The position numbers were made by a program, and so were the translations under genes. The notes beneath the pieces were generated by a model that had not been told where the DNA came from, did not search any database, and worked only from the letters and a program-made list of their open reading frames with translations. Positions 24,938 to 34,059 of a stretch of DNA of 40,693 nt are shown here, one piece after another (position 1 is the first letter of the stretch; each line of letters begins with the position of its first letter). The stretch lies in contig NZ_FRAB01000052.1 in assembly GCF_900142195.1 (NCBI RefSeq), positions 1 through 40,693 on the forward strand, given 5' to 3'. The stretch comes from Paraburkholderia terricola. Lineage in GTDB: Bacteria; Pseudomonadota; Gammaproteobacteria; Burkholderiales; Burkholderiaceae.

Positions 24938-25792
24938 TTACTTGCCGCAAATCTCGGCGGCGGTGCGCGTGGTCAGATTCGTCTTGTCGAAACCGAAGGG
25001 CGCCACGGTTTGCAGATGATCCGGCGTGCCGAGCCATGCCTGCAATTGCTGATTGACCGCGTCGCGCAGATCGGCGTCCTCGGGACGGAACGCGAGCGCG
25101 CCGTAGCCGATGTGCTTCGGATCGTCCGTGAACTTGGCGACCGCCTCGACCTGGTCGGAGGCTTTCGCGGCGAGGCCCTTCATCGTCAGCGCGGTGCCGG
25201 CCGCCGCGTCGGCGCGGCGTGCGCGCACCGCCTGCAATTGCGCGGTGGTGTCGGGCACCTGCATGAGCTGCGCATCCTTCACGCCCGCATCGCGCGAATT
25301 GGCGAGTTCCACCGCGCCGGCCATGACGGCGAGCTTCACGTCGGACTGTTTGCCGATATCGGCGTAGGAATGCAGATTCTTCGGATTGCCCTTCAGCACC
25401 AGCAGCGTGTCCTGAATCTGGTATTGCGGATTGGCGAACGCGACCTGCTTGCAGCGTTCCGGCGTGATGTACATGCCGGCCGCGATCACGTCGAAGCGGC
25501 CCGCGCGCAGGCCGGGAATCAGCGAGCCCCATTCGGTCAGCACGCCGTCCACTTTCTTCACGCCCATCTTGGTGAATATCTTGCGGGCGATCTCCGGCGA
25601 TTCGCCGGTCACCTTGCCGTCAGGCGTCGTGTAGGCAAACGGCGATTCGTTCGCATAGCCGATGCGCACTTCCCCGGTGCGCTGGATGCGCTGCAACGTC
25701 GTTTCCGCCGACGCATGTTGCGCCTGCGTCGCCAGAGCCGCTGCCGCGACGCAGAGGGCTCCCAGCAGTCGTGAAGTGCGCTTCGCTTTCAT
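24938..25792 (-). CDS. ehuB: Ectoine/hydroxyectoine ABC transporter substrate-binding protein EhuB
   Basis: The protein has 284 residues and belongs to the family 3 periplasmic binding proteins. A Sec signal peptide ends at about Ala29 (HASA|E). The mature N-terminus GEVRIGYANESPFAYTTPDG and GESPEIARKIFTKMG are characteristic of EhuB. FDVIAAGMYITPERCKQVAF forms the hinge/ligand region, and a Cys pair (in ERCKQ and the C-terminal EICGK) may bridge. It binds ectoine and 5-hydroxyectoine in the periplasm. It is the first gene of the ehu operon and is divergent from enuR; the 220-bp gap carries a probable EnuR operator. Confidence 0.88.
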   Translation of the reverse strand: MKAKRTSRLLGALCVAAAALATQAQHASAETTLQRIQRTGEVRIGYANESPFAYTTPDGKVTGESPEIARKIFTKMGVKKVDGVLTEWGSLIPGLRAGRFDVIAAGMYITPERCKQVAFANPQYQIQDTLLVLKGNPKNLHSYADIGKQSDVKLAVMAGAVELANSRDAGVKDAQLMQVPDTTAQLQAVRARRADAAAGTALTMKGLAAKASDQVEAVAKFTDDPKHIGYGALAFRPEDADLRDAVNQQLQAWLGTPDHLQTVAPFGFDKTNLTTRTAAEICGK

Positions 25793-25937
25793 ATCGATCC
25801 CATTGTGTGGCGTGGTGAATGCCGCGCCGCATCATGCGGTGCGGCAGCCGAAAGGGCTTGCGTTGCCCGCGATCCGCTTGCATCGCGTCGAACCCGTGAA
25901 CGCAGCATACAAAGCCATTTTTTTGTTTGCGATTGCT

Positions 25938-25949
25938 CTAGGACAATAA
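25938..25949 (+). promoter_or_regulatory. Probable EnuR operator in ehuB/enuR divergent region
   Basis: CTAGGACAATAA lies here, inside an imperfect palindrome ATTGCTC-TA-GGACAAT (25932-25947). The same core, CTAGGACAATA, recurs before eutB at 27448. GGAC-xTA-type boxes are known for related MocR regulators such as TauR, so this is inferred to be the site through which EnuR controls import and itself. Confidence 0.55.
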
Positions 25950-26012
25950 TTTTCCCGTATCGTTTGGCCGCACTATGGAAGTCGAAGCAGACAAGGGCGG
26001 GGGCCTGGAACC

Positions 26013-27422
26013 GTGGAGGCAGCGTTGATCGAGCAGTGGCGGGAGGCCGTGCGCGCGGTGCATGGCGTGGAATCGAAATATAAACGGCTGGTGAAGGCGA
26101 TTGCCGGCGACATCGAGAGCGCGTCGTTGCCAGCGGGCGCGCGCCTGCCGCCGCAGCGCGACGTGGCCGCGGAACTGGCGATCAGCGTGCAGACGGTCAC
26201 CAACGCTTATAAGGAACTGGAGCGCCAGGGGCTGATCCGCTGCGAAGTGGGGCGCGGCAGCTTCGTGGCGGCGCGCGTGACCGAAACCATGTCGAGCTAC
26301 ATGCTCGATACGGCCGAGCGCTCGGTGGTCGACTTTTCGATCGCGCGCATCGTGCATACGCCGGAGCACGACGCCATGTGGCGCAAGGTATGCGCGACGC
26401 TCTCCACGCTCGACGATCAACCGTGGATTCGCGCGTTCCGGCCGATTGCCGGCTTCGAGCACCATCGGCAGGCGGGGATGGCGTGGCTCGCGTCGCTGGG
26501 CATGCCCGCCTCGCCCGACACGCTGCTCGTGACGAACGGCGCGGCGCACGGCATCTTCCTCGCGCTGGCATCGCTCGTCGGCCCCGGCGACACGGTGCTG
26601 TGCGAAAGCCTCACCGACCACGGCGTGATCGGCTCCGCGAACGTACTGGGATTCACGCTGAAGGGTCTCGAGATCGACGAGTACGGCATTCATCCCGAAC
26701 ACTTCGAGGAGATGTGCGACAGCGAGCGCATCACCGCGCTCGTCTGCACGCCCACGCTGAACAATCCCACCGTCGCGCTGATGCCGGATTCGCGGCGCCG
26801 CGCGATTGCGCGCATTGCCGAGCGCTACGGCGTGTACGTGATCGAGGACGACGTCTACGGCCCTTTGCCCGCCAAGGCCGCCACGCCCATATCGAGCCTG
26901 ATCCCGGAGTTGTCGTTCTATTGCACCAGCATGACGAAATCGGTGCTGACCGGTTTGCGCATCGGCTATCTGACCACGCCGCGGCGGCTCGCGCTGCGCG
27001 CCGAAAGCGTGCTGCGCGTGAGTAGCTGGATGGCGACCTCGCCGATGGCCGAAGTGGCGACACGCTGGATCGTCGACGGCACGGCCGAACGTCTCGTGCA
27101 GATACAACGCGAGCGGCTGGGACGGCGTCAGGCGCAATTGCAGCAGACGCTCGGCAGCTACGTGCTCGGCGCGCATCCGCAGGCGTTGTCGGCGTGGCTG
27201 CGCGTGCCGGATCACTGGCAGGCGGACAGGCTGGTGAGGGAGTTGCGCAACCGCGATATCGCCGTGACTTCGCCCGATCCTTTTCTCGTGCGCGGCGCGG
27301 ACCGGCCGAACGCGGTGCGCGTTTGCGTGGGCGCCGAAGTGAATGAAGAGACCTATAAAGGCGCGCTGGAAATCATGCGCGACGTGTTCGAGCAGTACCC
27401 GCAGGTGCACGATTTCACGTGA
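26013..27422 (+). CDS. enuR: MocR/GntR-family regulator of ectoine catabolism EnuR
   Basis: The protein has 469 residues. An N-terminal GntR winged helix (LPPQRDVAAELAISVQTVTN, ending with GLIRCEVGRGSFV) is joined by a linker to a fold-type I aminotransferase domain. SMTKSVLTGLRIGYL carries the PLP-binding Lys309, and VIEDDVYG the Asp that holds the pyridine nitrogen. EnuR binds alpha-ADABA or diaminobutyrate as a PLP aldimine and then releases DNA, inducing the ehu and eut/doe genes. The start is GTG at 26013 (a TTG four codons later is possible). It is divergent from ehuB and 153 bp before eutB. Confidence 0.88.
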   Translation: MEAALIEQWREAVRAVHGVESKYKRLVKAIAGDIESASLPAGARLPPQRDVAAELAISVQTVTNAYKELERQGLIRCEVGRGSFVAARVTETMSSYMLDTAERSVVDFSIARIVHTPEHDAMWRKVCATLSTLDDQPWIRAFRPIAGFEHHRQAGMAWLASLGMPASPDTLLVTNGAAHGIFLALASLVGPGDTVLCESLTDHGVIGSANVLGFTLKGLEIDEYGIHPEHFEEMCDSERITALVCTPTLNNPTVALMPDSRRRAIARIAERYGVYVIEDDVYGPLPAKAATPISSLIPELSFYCTSMTKSVLTGLRIGYLTTPRRLALRAESVLRVSSWMATSPMAEVATRWIVDGTAERLVQIQRERLGRRQAQLQQTLGSYVLGAHPQALSAWLRVPDHWQADRLVRELRNRDIAVTSPDPFLVRGADRPNAVRVCVGAEVNEETYKGALEIMRDVFEQYPQVHDFT

Positions 27423-27447
27423 GAGCGAGCGACATAAACGAAATGAA

Positions 27448-27482
27448 CTAGGACAATAGAAATCGTTTTTTAGAACATTAGA
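27448..27482 (+). promoter_or_regulatory. Two direct-repeat EnuR boxes upstream of eutB
   Basis: CTAGGACAATAGA (27448-27460) and TTAGAACATTAGA (27470-27482) match at 10 of 13 positions and start 22 bp apart, two helical turns. MocR regulators usually bind two such direct repeats. This pair is the best candidate for the operator controlling the eutB-doeD operon. Confidence 0.6.
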
Positions 27483-27575
27483 CTGGGCTGCATTGAAGAC
27501 GATGCGGCCGCAATCAGCCCACTCATGCAGGCGCGGCGGCATCGGCACCGAATCCTTTCGTGCAAGGCCGAGTTC

Positions 27576-28580
27576 ATGTCCGTACTGTCGCTAGCCGATG
27601 TCTATCGCGCGCGTCGCCGTATCGAGGGGCGCGTCGTTCGCACGCCGCTGATCGAATCGCAGACGCTGTCGGCCGCAGCCGGTACGCAGGTCTTTCTCAA
27701 GCTGGAAACGGTGCAACCCATCGGCAGTTTCAAACTGCGCGGCGCGACCAACGCGCTCGCGCGGCTCGCTGAGCAAGGCTGCCGCCAGGTCGTCACCGCA
27801 TCCACGGGCAATCATGGCCGCGCTGTCGCGCATGCGGCGCGCGCGCTGGGTATCGAGGCAACGGTGTGCATGTCGGCGCTCGTGCCCGGCAACAAGGTGG
27901 AGGCAGTGCGCTCGCTCGGCGCGCAAGTGCGCATTGTCGGCAACAGCCAGGATGACGCGGAACACGAAGCGCTGCGGCTCGTCCGCGAGGAAGGCTTCGC
28001 CTACGTGCCGCCGTTCGACGATCTGCACGTGATCGCGGGCCAGGCGACGATCGGACTCGAAATCGTCGAAGCATTGCCGGACGTCGCGAATATCGTCGTG
28101 CCGCTATCGGGCGGCGGCCTCTTTGCGGGCGTTGCATTCGCCGCTAAAAATGCGAATCGCGCGATCGGTCTGACCGGCGTGACGATGGCGCGCGGCGCCG
28201 CGATGCACGCGAGCCTCACGGCCGGCCGGCCCGTCCTCGTGGACGAAGTCGAAACGCTCGCGGATTCGCTCGGCGGCGGCATCGGCCTCGAAAACCGCTA
28301 TACGTATGCGCTCACGCGCGATCTGATCGACGAGACGGTATTGCTCGACGAGGCGTCGATCGCGCGCGGCATCGTTCACGCTTACCGGCACGAGCGGCTC
28401 GTCGTGGAAGGCGCGGCGGCGGTCGGAATCGCCGCGCTGCTCGACGGCGCATTGCCGGCCGAACGCATTCAACGCGGCCCGCTCGTGCTGATCGTCACGG
28501 GCGCCAACATCGATATGAAGCTGCATCACCGCATCGTCGAATCCACGCCGGTGCAATCCGACCCGCTCAATCCTCTATGA
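27576..28580 (+). CDS. eutB: Hydroxyectoine utilization dehydratase-like protein EutB
   Basis: The protein has 334 residues and is a fold-type II PLP enzyme related to threonine dehydratase. PIGSFKLRGATNAL carries the PLP-binding Lys53, STGNHGRAVAHAA the substrate loop and PLSGGGLFAGVA the phosphate-binding Gly-rich loop. No C-terminal ACT regulatory domain is present, unlike IlvA. EutB and EutC are thought to help convert 5-hydroxyectoine derivatives to the ectoine pathway. The start at 27576 gives the conserved SLADVYRARRRIEG beginning. It overlaps eutC by 4 bp. Confidence 0.82.
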   Translation: MSVLSLADVYRARRRIEGRVVRTPLIESQTLSAAAGTQVFLKLETVQPIGSFKLRGATNALARLAEQGCRQVVTASTGNHGRAVAHAARALGIEATVCMSALVPGNKVEAVRSLGAQVRIVGNSQDDAEHEALRLVREEGFAYVPPFDDLHVIAGQATIGLEIVEALPDVANIVVPLSGGGLFAGVAFAAKNANRAIGLTGVTMARGAAMHASLTAGRPVLVDEVETLADSLGGGIGLENRYTYALTRDLIDETVLLDEASIARGIVHAYRHERLVVEGAAAVGIAALLDGALPAERIQRGPLVLIVTGANIDMKLHHRIVESTPVQSDPLNPL

Positions 28581-29578
28581 CCTCGATCACGCTCCTTGGC
28601 GAAGCGCAGCTTCGCGAACTCGTGCCGCTCGATCGCGCCGCGATCGACCAGGTGGAAGCGGCCTTTCTCGCCCTCGCCACCGAGGCCGTCGCAATGCCGC
28701 CGATCCTGCGGCTCGATCTGCCCGAACACAACGGCGAAGTGGACGTGAAAACCGCGTACCTGCCGCGCTTCGACAGTTTCGCCATCAAGGTGAGCCCCGG
28801 CTTTTTCAATAACCCGGCGCTCGGTTTGCCGAGCCTCAACGGGCTGATGCTGGTGCTTTCCGCCAAGACGGGTTTGACCGAGGCGGTGCTGCTCGACAAC
28901 GGCTATCTGACCGCCGTACGCACCGCGGCCGCGGGCGCGGTCGCCGCGCGCTGGCTCGCGAGGCAGCACACGCCGCAAGTCGCGGTGCTCGGCGCCGGCG
29001 AACAGGCGCGTTTGCAGTTGCAGGCGTTGACGCTCGTGCGCCGCGTCGAACACGTGCGCGTGTGGGCGCGCAATCCCGCCAATGCGCGGCGTTTCGCCGA
29101 AGAGATGAGCGCATCGCTGGGCGTGCCCTGCGAGGTCGCGCGCGACGTTCATCACGCGTTGGCCGAGGCGGACGTAGCCATCACCACCACGCCGAGCCGC
29201 ACGCCGTTGATCGAAGCGGCGCATCTGCATCCGGGTTTGCACATCACGGCAATGGGCTCGGACGCCGAACACAAGAACGAGATCGCGCCCGATGCGTTGG
29301 CGGCGGCGCGCTATATCTGCGACCGCGCGCAGCAGACGCGCGTGCTCGGCGAACTGCATCACGCGCTGAATGCGGGCACGATGCACGCCGACGCCGCCGT
29401 GACCGAACTGGGCCAGGTGATCGCCGAACAGGCCGCGGGCCGCGTCGACGATTCGGACGTGACGATCTGCGACCTGACCGGCACCGGCGCGCAGGACACC
29501 GCGATCGCGGCGCTCGCGCTGCAGCGAGCGCGCAGCGCGGGCGTGGGAACGATTTTTCGCAACGACGTGAAGGGCTGA
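28577..29578 (+). CDS. eutC: Ectoine utilization protein EutC (ornithine cyclodeaminase family)
   Basis: The protein has 333 residues and belongs to the ornithine cyclodeaminase/mu-crystallin family. KVSPGFFNNPALGLPS has the conserved substrate-binding Lys71, TAVRTAAAGAVAARWLA follows, and VAVLGAGEQARLQLQAL is the NAD-binding Rossmann loop (GAGEQA 139-144). DVTICDLTGTGAQDTAIA is the C-terminal family signature. It acts with EutB on hydroxyectoine-derived intermediates; the exact reaction is not settled. It starts within the eutB stop (ATGA) and precedes doeA by 9 bp. Confidence 0.82.
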   Translation: MTSITLLGEAQLRELVPLDRAAIDQVEAAFLALATEAVAMPPILRLDLPEHNGEVDVKTAYLPRFDSFAIKVSPGFFNNPALGLPSLNGLMLVLSAKTGLTEAVLLDNGYLTAVRTAAAGAVAARWLARQHTPQVAVLGAGEQARLQLQALTLVRRVEHVRVWARNPANARRFAEEMSASLGVPCEVARDVHHALAEADVAITTTPSRTPLIEAAHLHPGLHITAMGSDAEHKNEIAPDALAAARYICDRAQQTRVLGELHHALNAGTMHADAAVTELGQVIAEQAAGRVDDSDVTICDLTGTGAQDTAIAALALQRARSAGVGTIFRNDVKG

Positions 29579-29587
29579 GAGGGCACG

Positions 29588-30820
29588 ATGGCTGAGACAA
29601 CACAACTGGAACGAAAGGCGGGCGTGAGCGCACAAGCGCCGGTCGTGCGTTTGCCGTTCGAGCGGGCCGAATACGCCACGCGTATCGGCAAGACGCGCAA
29701 GGCGATGCAGGCTGCGGGGATCGAATTGCTGATCGTGTCGGACCCGACCAACATGGCGTGGCTGACCGGTTACGACGGCTGGTCGTTCTATGTGCATCAA
29801 TGCGTGCTGCTGGCGCTCGACGGCGAGCCGGTCTGGTTCGGCCGCGGCCAGGACGCCAATGGCGCGAAGCGCACGGTGTTCATGCAGCACGAGCAGATCA
29901 TCGGTTACCCGGATCATTACGTGCAGTCCGCCGAGCGTCACCCGATGGACTATCTGGCGCGTGAGGTGATCGAGTCGCGCGGCTGGGGCGCGTTGAAGAT
30001 CGGCGTGGAAATGGACAACTACTATTTCAGCGCCGCCGCCTATCGCTCGCTCGTCAATCATTTGCCGAAGGCGCAATGGCGCGATGCGACCGCGCTGGTC
30101 AACTGGCAGCGCGCGGTGAAGTCGCCGCGCGAGATCGAATACATGCGGGTCGCCGCCCGCATCGTCGAGAAGATGCACGCGCATATCGTCCAGCGTATCG
30201 AGCCCGGCATGCGCAAGAACGATCTGGTGGCCGAGATCTACTCGGCGGGGATTACGGGTGTGGACGAACATGGCGGCGACTATCCGGCCATCGTGCCCTT
30301 GCTGCCGACCGGCGCGGACGCCGCCGCCCCGCATCTGACGTGGGACGACACGCCGTTCGCGAGGAACGCCGGCACCTTCTTCGAAATCGCCGGCTGCTTC
30401 AAGCGCTACCACTGCCCGCAGTCGCGCACCGTGTATCTCGGCAAGCCGCCGAAGCATTTCATCGAAGGCGAACGCGCGGTAATCGAGGGCATCGAAGCCG
30501 GGCTTGCCGCGGCCAAACCCGGCAATACCTGCGAGGACATCGCCAACGCCTTCTTCGCGATGCTGCACAAATACGGCATCGAAAAGAACAGCCGTTGCGG
30601 CTATCCGATCGGCGCGAGCTATCCGCCGGACTGGGGCGAGCGCACGATGAGCCTGCGCCCCGGGGACAAGACCGTCCTCGAACCCGGCATGACGTTCCAC
30701 TTCATGCCGGGCCTGTGGCTCGACGATTGGGGACTCGAAATCACCGAAAGCATCCTGATTACCGAGACCGGCGTCGAGACGTTTTGCAACACGCCGCGCA
30801 AGCTGTTCGTGAAGGAGTAG
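29588..30820 (+). CDS. doeA: Ectoine hydrolase DoeA (EutD), M24 peptidase-like fold
   Basis: The protein has 410 residues and is a creatinase/Xaa-Pro peptidase (M24) homologue. An N-terminal creatinase domain (EYATRIGKTRKAMQAAGIEL, NMAWLTGYDGWSFYVHQ) is followed by the pita-bread domain (YMRVAARIVEKMHAHIVQRI, ending in LRPGDKTVLEPGMTFHFMPG and WGLEITESILITETG). DoeA opens the ectoine ring to N-acetyl-diaminobutyrate (mainly the alpha isomer). GAGAGG precedes the ATG. Placement between eutC and doeB is the usual order, which raises confidence over a generic peptidase call. Confidence 0.88.
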   Translation: MAETTQLERKAGVSAQAPVVRLPFERAEYATRIGKTRKAMQAAGIELLIVSDPTNMAWLTGYDGWSFYVHQCVLLALDGEPVWFGRGQDANGAKRTVFMQHEQIIGYPDHYVQSAERHPMDYLAREVIESRGWGALKIGVEMDNYYFSAAAYRSLVNHLPKAQWRDATALVNWQRAVKSPREIEYMRVAARIVEKMHAHIVQRIEPGMRKNDLVAEIYSAGITGVDEHGGDYPAIVPLLPTGADAAAPHLTWDDTPFARNAGTFFEIAGCFKRYHCPQSRTVYLGKPPKHFIEGERAVIEGIEAGLAAAKPGNTCEDIANAFFAMLHKYGIEKNSRCGYPIGASYPPDWGERTMSLRPGDKTVLEPGMTFHFMPGLWLDDWGLEITESILITETGVETFCNTPRKLFVKE

Positions 30821-30825
30821 CGCAC

Positions 30826-31854
30826 ATGCGGGCATCACCCATTCAGCCGACGGTCGATTTCGATGCCGACGGCGAACAGCACGGTTTTCTGAAGCTGCCG
30901 TATTCGCACGATGCGTCCGCATGGGGCGCGGTAATGATCCCGATCAGCGTGATTCGCAATGGCGCGGGCCCCACGGCGCTGCTCACCGGCGGCAATCACG
31001 GCGACGAGTACGAAGGGCCGATCGCGTTGTCGAAGCTCGCCGCGACGCTGAAGGCGGCTGACGTGAAGGGCCGCGTGATCATCGTGCCGTTCATGAACTA
31101 CCCGGCGTTTCGCGCGGGCAGCCGCACGTCGCCGATCGACCGCGGCAATCTGAATCGCAGTTTTCCGGGCAAGCCGGACGGCACGGTCACCGAGAAAATC
31201 GCGGACTATTTCCAGCGCTACCTGTTGCCGCTCGCGGACTACGTGCTCGATCTGCACGCGGGCGGCCGCACGCTCGACTTCGTGCCGTTCGCCGCGATTC
31301 ACGTGCTGGCCGACGCACGCCAGCAGGCGCAGTGCGAGGCGGCGATGCGCGCGTTCGGCGCGCCGTATTCGATGCGGATGCTCGAACTCGATAGCGTGGG
31401 CCTGTTCGATACGGCGGTGGAAGAGGCGGGCAAGGTGTTCGTGTCGACCGAACTCGGCGGCGGCGGAACCGCGACGGCGCAAAGCGTGGCGGTGGCCTCG
31501 CGCGGCGTGCAAGGCTTTCTGCTGAATGCGGGCATTCTCGATCGGCGTAAGGCAGCGGACCGGCACACTCCTCGCACCACCACGCTGCTCGATATGCCCG
31601 ACGGCTCGTGCTATACGACCAGCGAACATGACGGCCTGCTGGAGATGTGCAAGGACCTCGGTGACATGGTCGAAAGCGGCGAACTGATCGCGCGGATTTA
31701 CGACGCGTCGCGCACGGGCGTCGCGCCCGTTGAATATCGCGCGCGCCGCAGCGGCCTGCTCGCGGCGCGGCATTTTCCCGGGCTCGTGCGGATCGGCGAT
31801 ACGGTGGCGGTGGTGGCGGATGTCGTCGAGCGCGGCATACCGGTGAACGTTTGA
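30826..31854 (+). CDS. doeB: N2-acetyl-L-2,4-diaminobutanoate deacetylase DoeB (EutE)
   Basis: The protein has 342 residues and belongs to the succinylglutamate desuccinylase/aspartoacylase zinc hydrolase family. The likely zinc ligands are His58 and Glu61 in NHGDEYEG and His144 in LDLHAGG; RGNLNRSFPG carries substrate-binding residues. It removes acetate from alpha-ADABA to give L-2,4-diaminobutyrate. Its GGAG ribosome site overlaps the doeA stop, and the ATG at 30826 lies 5 bp after it. Confidence 0.88.
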   Translation: MRASPIQPTVDFDADGEQHGFLKLPYSHDASAWGAVMIPISVIRNGAGPTALLTGGNHGDEYEGPIALSKLAATLKAADVKGRVIIVPFMNYPAFRAGSRTSPIDRGNLNRSFPGKPDGTVTEKIADYFQRYLLPLADYVLDLHAGGRTLDFVPFAAIHVLADARQQAQCEAAMRAFGAPYSMRMLELDSVGLFDTAVEEAGKVFVSTELGGGGTATAQSVAVASRGVQGFLLNAGILDRRKAADRHTPRTTTLLDMPDGSCYTTSEHDGLLEMCKDLGDMVESGELIARIYDASRTGVAPVEYRARRSGLLAARHFPGLVRIGDTVAVVADVVERGIPVNV

Positions 31855-31861
31855 TCGCGCG

Positions 31862-32353
31862 ATGAAACTCGACCGCTACGACCTCGCGATTCTGCGCATC
31901 CTCGCGCGCGACGGACGCATCACCAAGTCGCGTCTCGCCGAGGAAATCAATCTGTCGATTTCGCCGGCGTGGGAGCGCGTCAAACGTCTTGAAGAGAGCG
32001 GCGTGATTCGCGGCTACCGCGCGGATATCGATTGGGTGCGCGCGTTCAAGGGCAGCCGCGTGGTGGTTGAAGTGACGCTCGCGCGGCATACCGCGCAGGA
32101 CATGCGGCGCTTCGAGGAACGCGTGAGCGCGGCGTCCGAAGTCGTGCAATGCCATGCGACGGGCGGCGGCGTCGATTATGTGATGCACGTGATGTCGCGC
32201 GACATCGATCACTATCAGCGCTTCATCGATTCGCTGCTGACCGACGAGCTAGGCATCGAAAAGTACTTCACGTATATCGTCACCAAGGTGGTGAAGAGCA
32301 TGCCGGAAGGCTTGCCGGATTGGGCGGACGAAGCCGTTGGCGAAAGCGGTTGA
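31862..32353 (+). CDS. Lrp/AsnC-family regulator (AsnC/DoeX)
   Basis: The protein has 163 residues. The N-terminal helix-turn-helix is LAILRILARDGRITKSRLAEE with INLSISPAWERVKRLEESGV. The C-terminal RAM-type domain (VVVEVTLARHTAQDMRRFEE, CHATGGGVDYVMHVMSRD) binds small molecules and forms octamers. In ectoine clusters a gene of this type (asnC/doeX) lies beside doeAB and assists EnuR-controlled expression. It starts 7 bp after doeB and is followed by a 144-bp gap before doeC. Confidence 0.85.
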   Translation: MKLDRYDLAILRILARDGRITKSRLAEEINLSISPAWERVKRLEESGVIRGYRADIDWVRAFKGSRVVVEVTLARHTAQDMRRFEERVSAASEVVQCHATGGGVDYVMHVMSRDIDHYQRFIDSLLTDELGIEKYFTYIVTKVVKSMPEGLPDWADEAVGESG

Positions 32354-32497
32354 AGCAGCGCGGCGGCATGGCCCGAAATTCACCACACGCCACGGCGAAA
32401 TCCAGAAAAAACCCGCACCTGTGGACGCCGGAACCAAAAAAACCGCCTCGCTGCGGAACGTACAGTGACAGACATACATCGCACACAGGAGGTCGTC

Positions 32498-34018
32498 ATG
32501 TTGCTGGGTCATCCGGTTCTCTTCAAGTCGCTGTGCTACGTCGACGGACGCTGGGTGCACAGCGCCAGCGCCACCAGCGTCGCCGTGCTCAATCCCGCCG
32601 ATCAGCGGATACTCGGCCACGTGCCGATGCTCGACGCGTCGCAGATCACCGAAGCCGTCGACGCCGCGCAACGCGCGTTCTCGACGTGGCGCTGGCTGCC
32701 GGTCGCAAAACGGTCCGCGCTGCTGCTGCGCTGGCATGAACTGATCCTGCGGCATCAGCATGATCTGGCCGCGATTCTGTCGCTCGAACAGGGCAAGCCG
32801 CTGGCGGAAGCACGCGGTGAAATCGCTTATGGCGCGAGTTTCGTCGAGTGGTTCGCGCATGAAGTGCGGCGTTTGAACGGCCGCACGATTCCCACGCATA
32901 TCGACGGCGCGCAACTCGGCACCATGATCGAACCGGTCGGCGTGGCCGCGTTGATCACGCCGTGGAATTTCCCCTGCGCGATGATTACGCGCAAGGCGGC
33001 CGCCGCGCTGGCGGCGGGTTGCACCGTCGTCGTGAAGCCCGCGCACGAAACGCCGTTCTCGGCATTGGCGCTTGCGCAACTCGCGGAAGAAGCGGGCTTT
33101 CCGGCAGGCGTCTTCAACGTCGTGCTCGGCGAGCCGCACATGGCGATGGAAACGCTGGTGAGCGATACGCGGGTGCGTTCGGTGAGCTTCACCGGTTCGA
33201 CGCGCGTCGGTTCGCTGGTCATGCAGACGGCGGCGAAAGCGGGCATCAAGAAAACAGCGCTGGAGCTGGGCGGCAACGCGCCCTTCATCGTGACCGAAGA
33301 CGCCGACCTAGACCAGGCTGTGCGCGTGGCGATCGCCGCGAAGTTTCAAACCTCGGGGCAGGACTGCTGCGCGGCGAATCGCATTTTCGTCGCGCGTGCG
33401 GTGTATGAAGCATTCGTCACGCAATACAGCGACGCCGTGAAAAAACTCAACGTGGGCGCGGCATTCGAAGCCAACGTGGACGTCGGCCCGCTCATGCATC
33501 AGGCCGCTTTCGACGCCACCGCGGCGCGCGTGGCGGACGCCAGCGCGAAGGGCGCGCGCATCACCGTGGGCGGCGCCGCGCATGAACGCGGCGGCTGGTT
33601 CTTCCAGCCGACCGTGGTCGCCGACGCCGCGCCCGGCATGCGCATCTACGACGAGGAAAACTTCGCGCCGATCTCGGCCGTCTCGCCGTTCGATTCGCTC
33701 GATGAAGTGATCGAACGCGCGAACGATACCGAATACGGGCTCGCCGCCTACGTGTGCGCGAGAGACCTCAACACGGTGTTTCAACTGATTCGCCGCCTCG
33801 ACTTCGCGATGGTCTCCGTGAACGGCGTGAAGTTTACCGGCGCGCCGATTCCGTTCGGCGGCATGAAGGCATCCGGCCTCGGCCGCGAGGGCGGGGCCGA
33901 GGGCTTCGAGCCGTTCGTCGAGACGCGCTATTTCTGCCTCGGCCAACTCGGCTTGCCGGTGACCGACAGCATGCCCGCTCACCGCACGAACACCGCGCCG
34001 CACGCGGCAGCGGCCTGA
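32498..34018 (+). CDS. doeC: Aldehyde dehydrogenase DoeC
   Basis: The protein has 506 residues and is an NAD(P)-dependent aldehyde dehydrogenase of the succinate-semialdehyde branch. ITPWNFPCAMITRKAAAALA and VVKPAHETPFSALALA bind cofactor, FTGSTRVG is the Rossmann turn, Glu256 in LELGGNAPF is the general base, and Cys290 in TSGQDCCAANR is the nucleophile. In ectoine catabolism DoeC oxidises aspartate-semialdehyde to L-aspartate. A strong AGGAGG lies six bases before the ATG at 32498, which decides this start over an upstream in-frame GTG. Confidence 0.87.
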   Translation: MLLGHPVLFKSLCYVDGRWVHSASATSVAVLNPADQRILGHVPMLDASQITEAVDAAQRAFSTWRWLPVAKRSALLLRWHELILRHQHDLAAILSLEQGKPLAEARGEIAYGASFVEWFAHEVRRLNGRTIPTHIDGAQLGTMIEPVGVAALITPWNFPCAMITRKAAAALAAGCTVVVKPAHETPFSALALAQLAEEAGFPAGVFNVVLGEPHMAMETLVSDTRVRSVSFTGSTRVGSLVMQTAAKAGIKKTALELGGNAPFIVTEDADLDQAVRVAIAAKFQTSGQDCCAANRIFVARAVYEAFVTQYSDAVKKLNVGAAFEANVDVGPLMHQAAFDATAARVADASAKGARITVGGAAHERGGWFFQPTVVADAAPGMRIYDEENFAPISAVSPFDSLDEVIERANDTEYGLAAYVCARDLNTVFQLIRRLDFAMVSVNGVKFTGAPIPFGGMKASGLGREGGAEGFEPFVETRYFCLGQLGLPVTDSMPAHRTNTAPHAAAA

Positions 34019-34059
34019 ACCCGCACAACGCATTCAACGATTCAACGAAGGAGCTTTCC

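Noticed and set aside
28526..30922. About 798-codon open frame on the minus strand
   Set aside because: It is antisense to eutC and doeA and shows the same GC-driven composition; no recognisable domain.
32436..32456. Minus-strand hairpin CCGC/GCGG followed by seven T
   Set aside because: The stem is only 4 bp and no minus-strand gene ends there, so it is probably chance in the asnC-doeC spacer.
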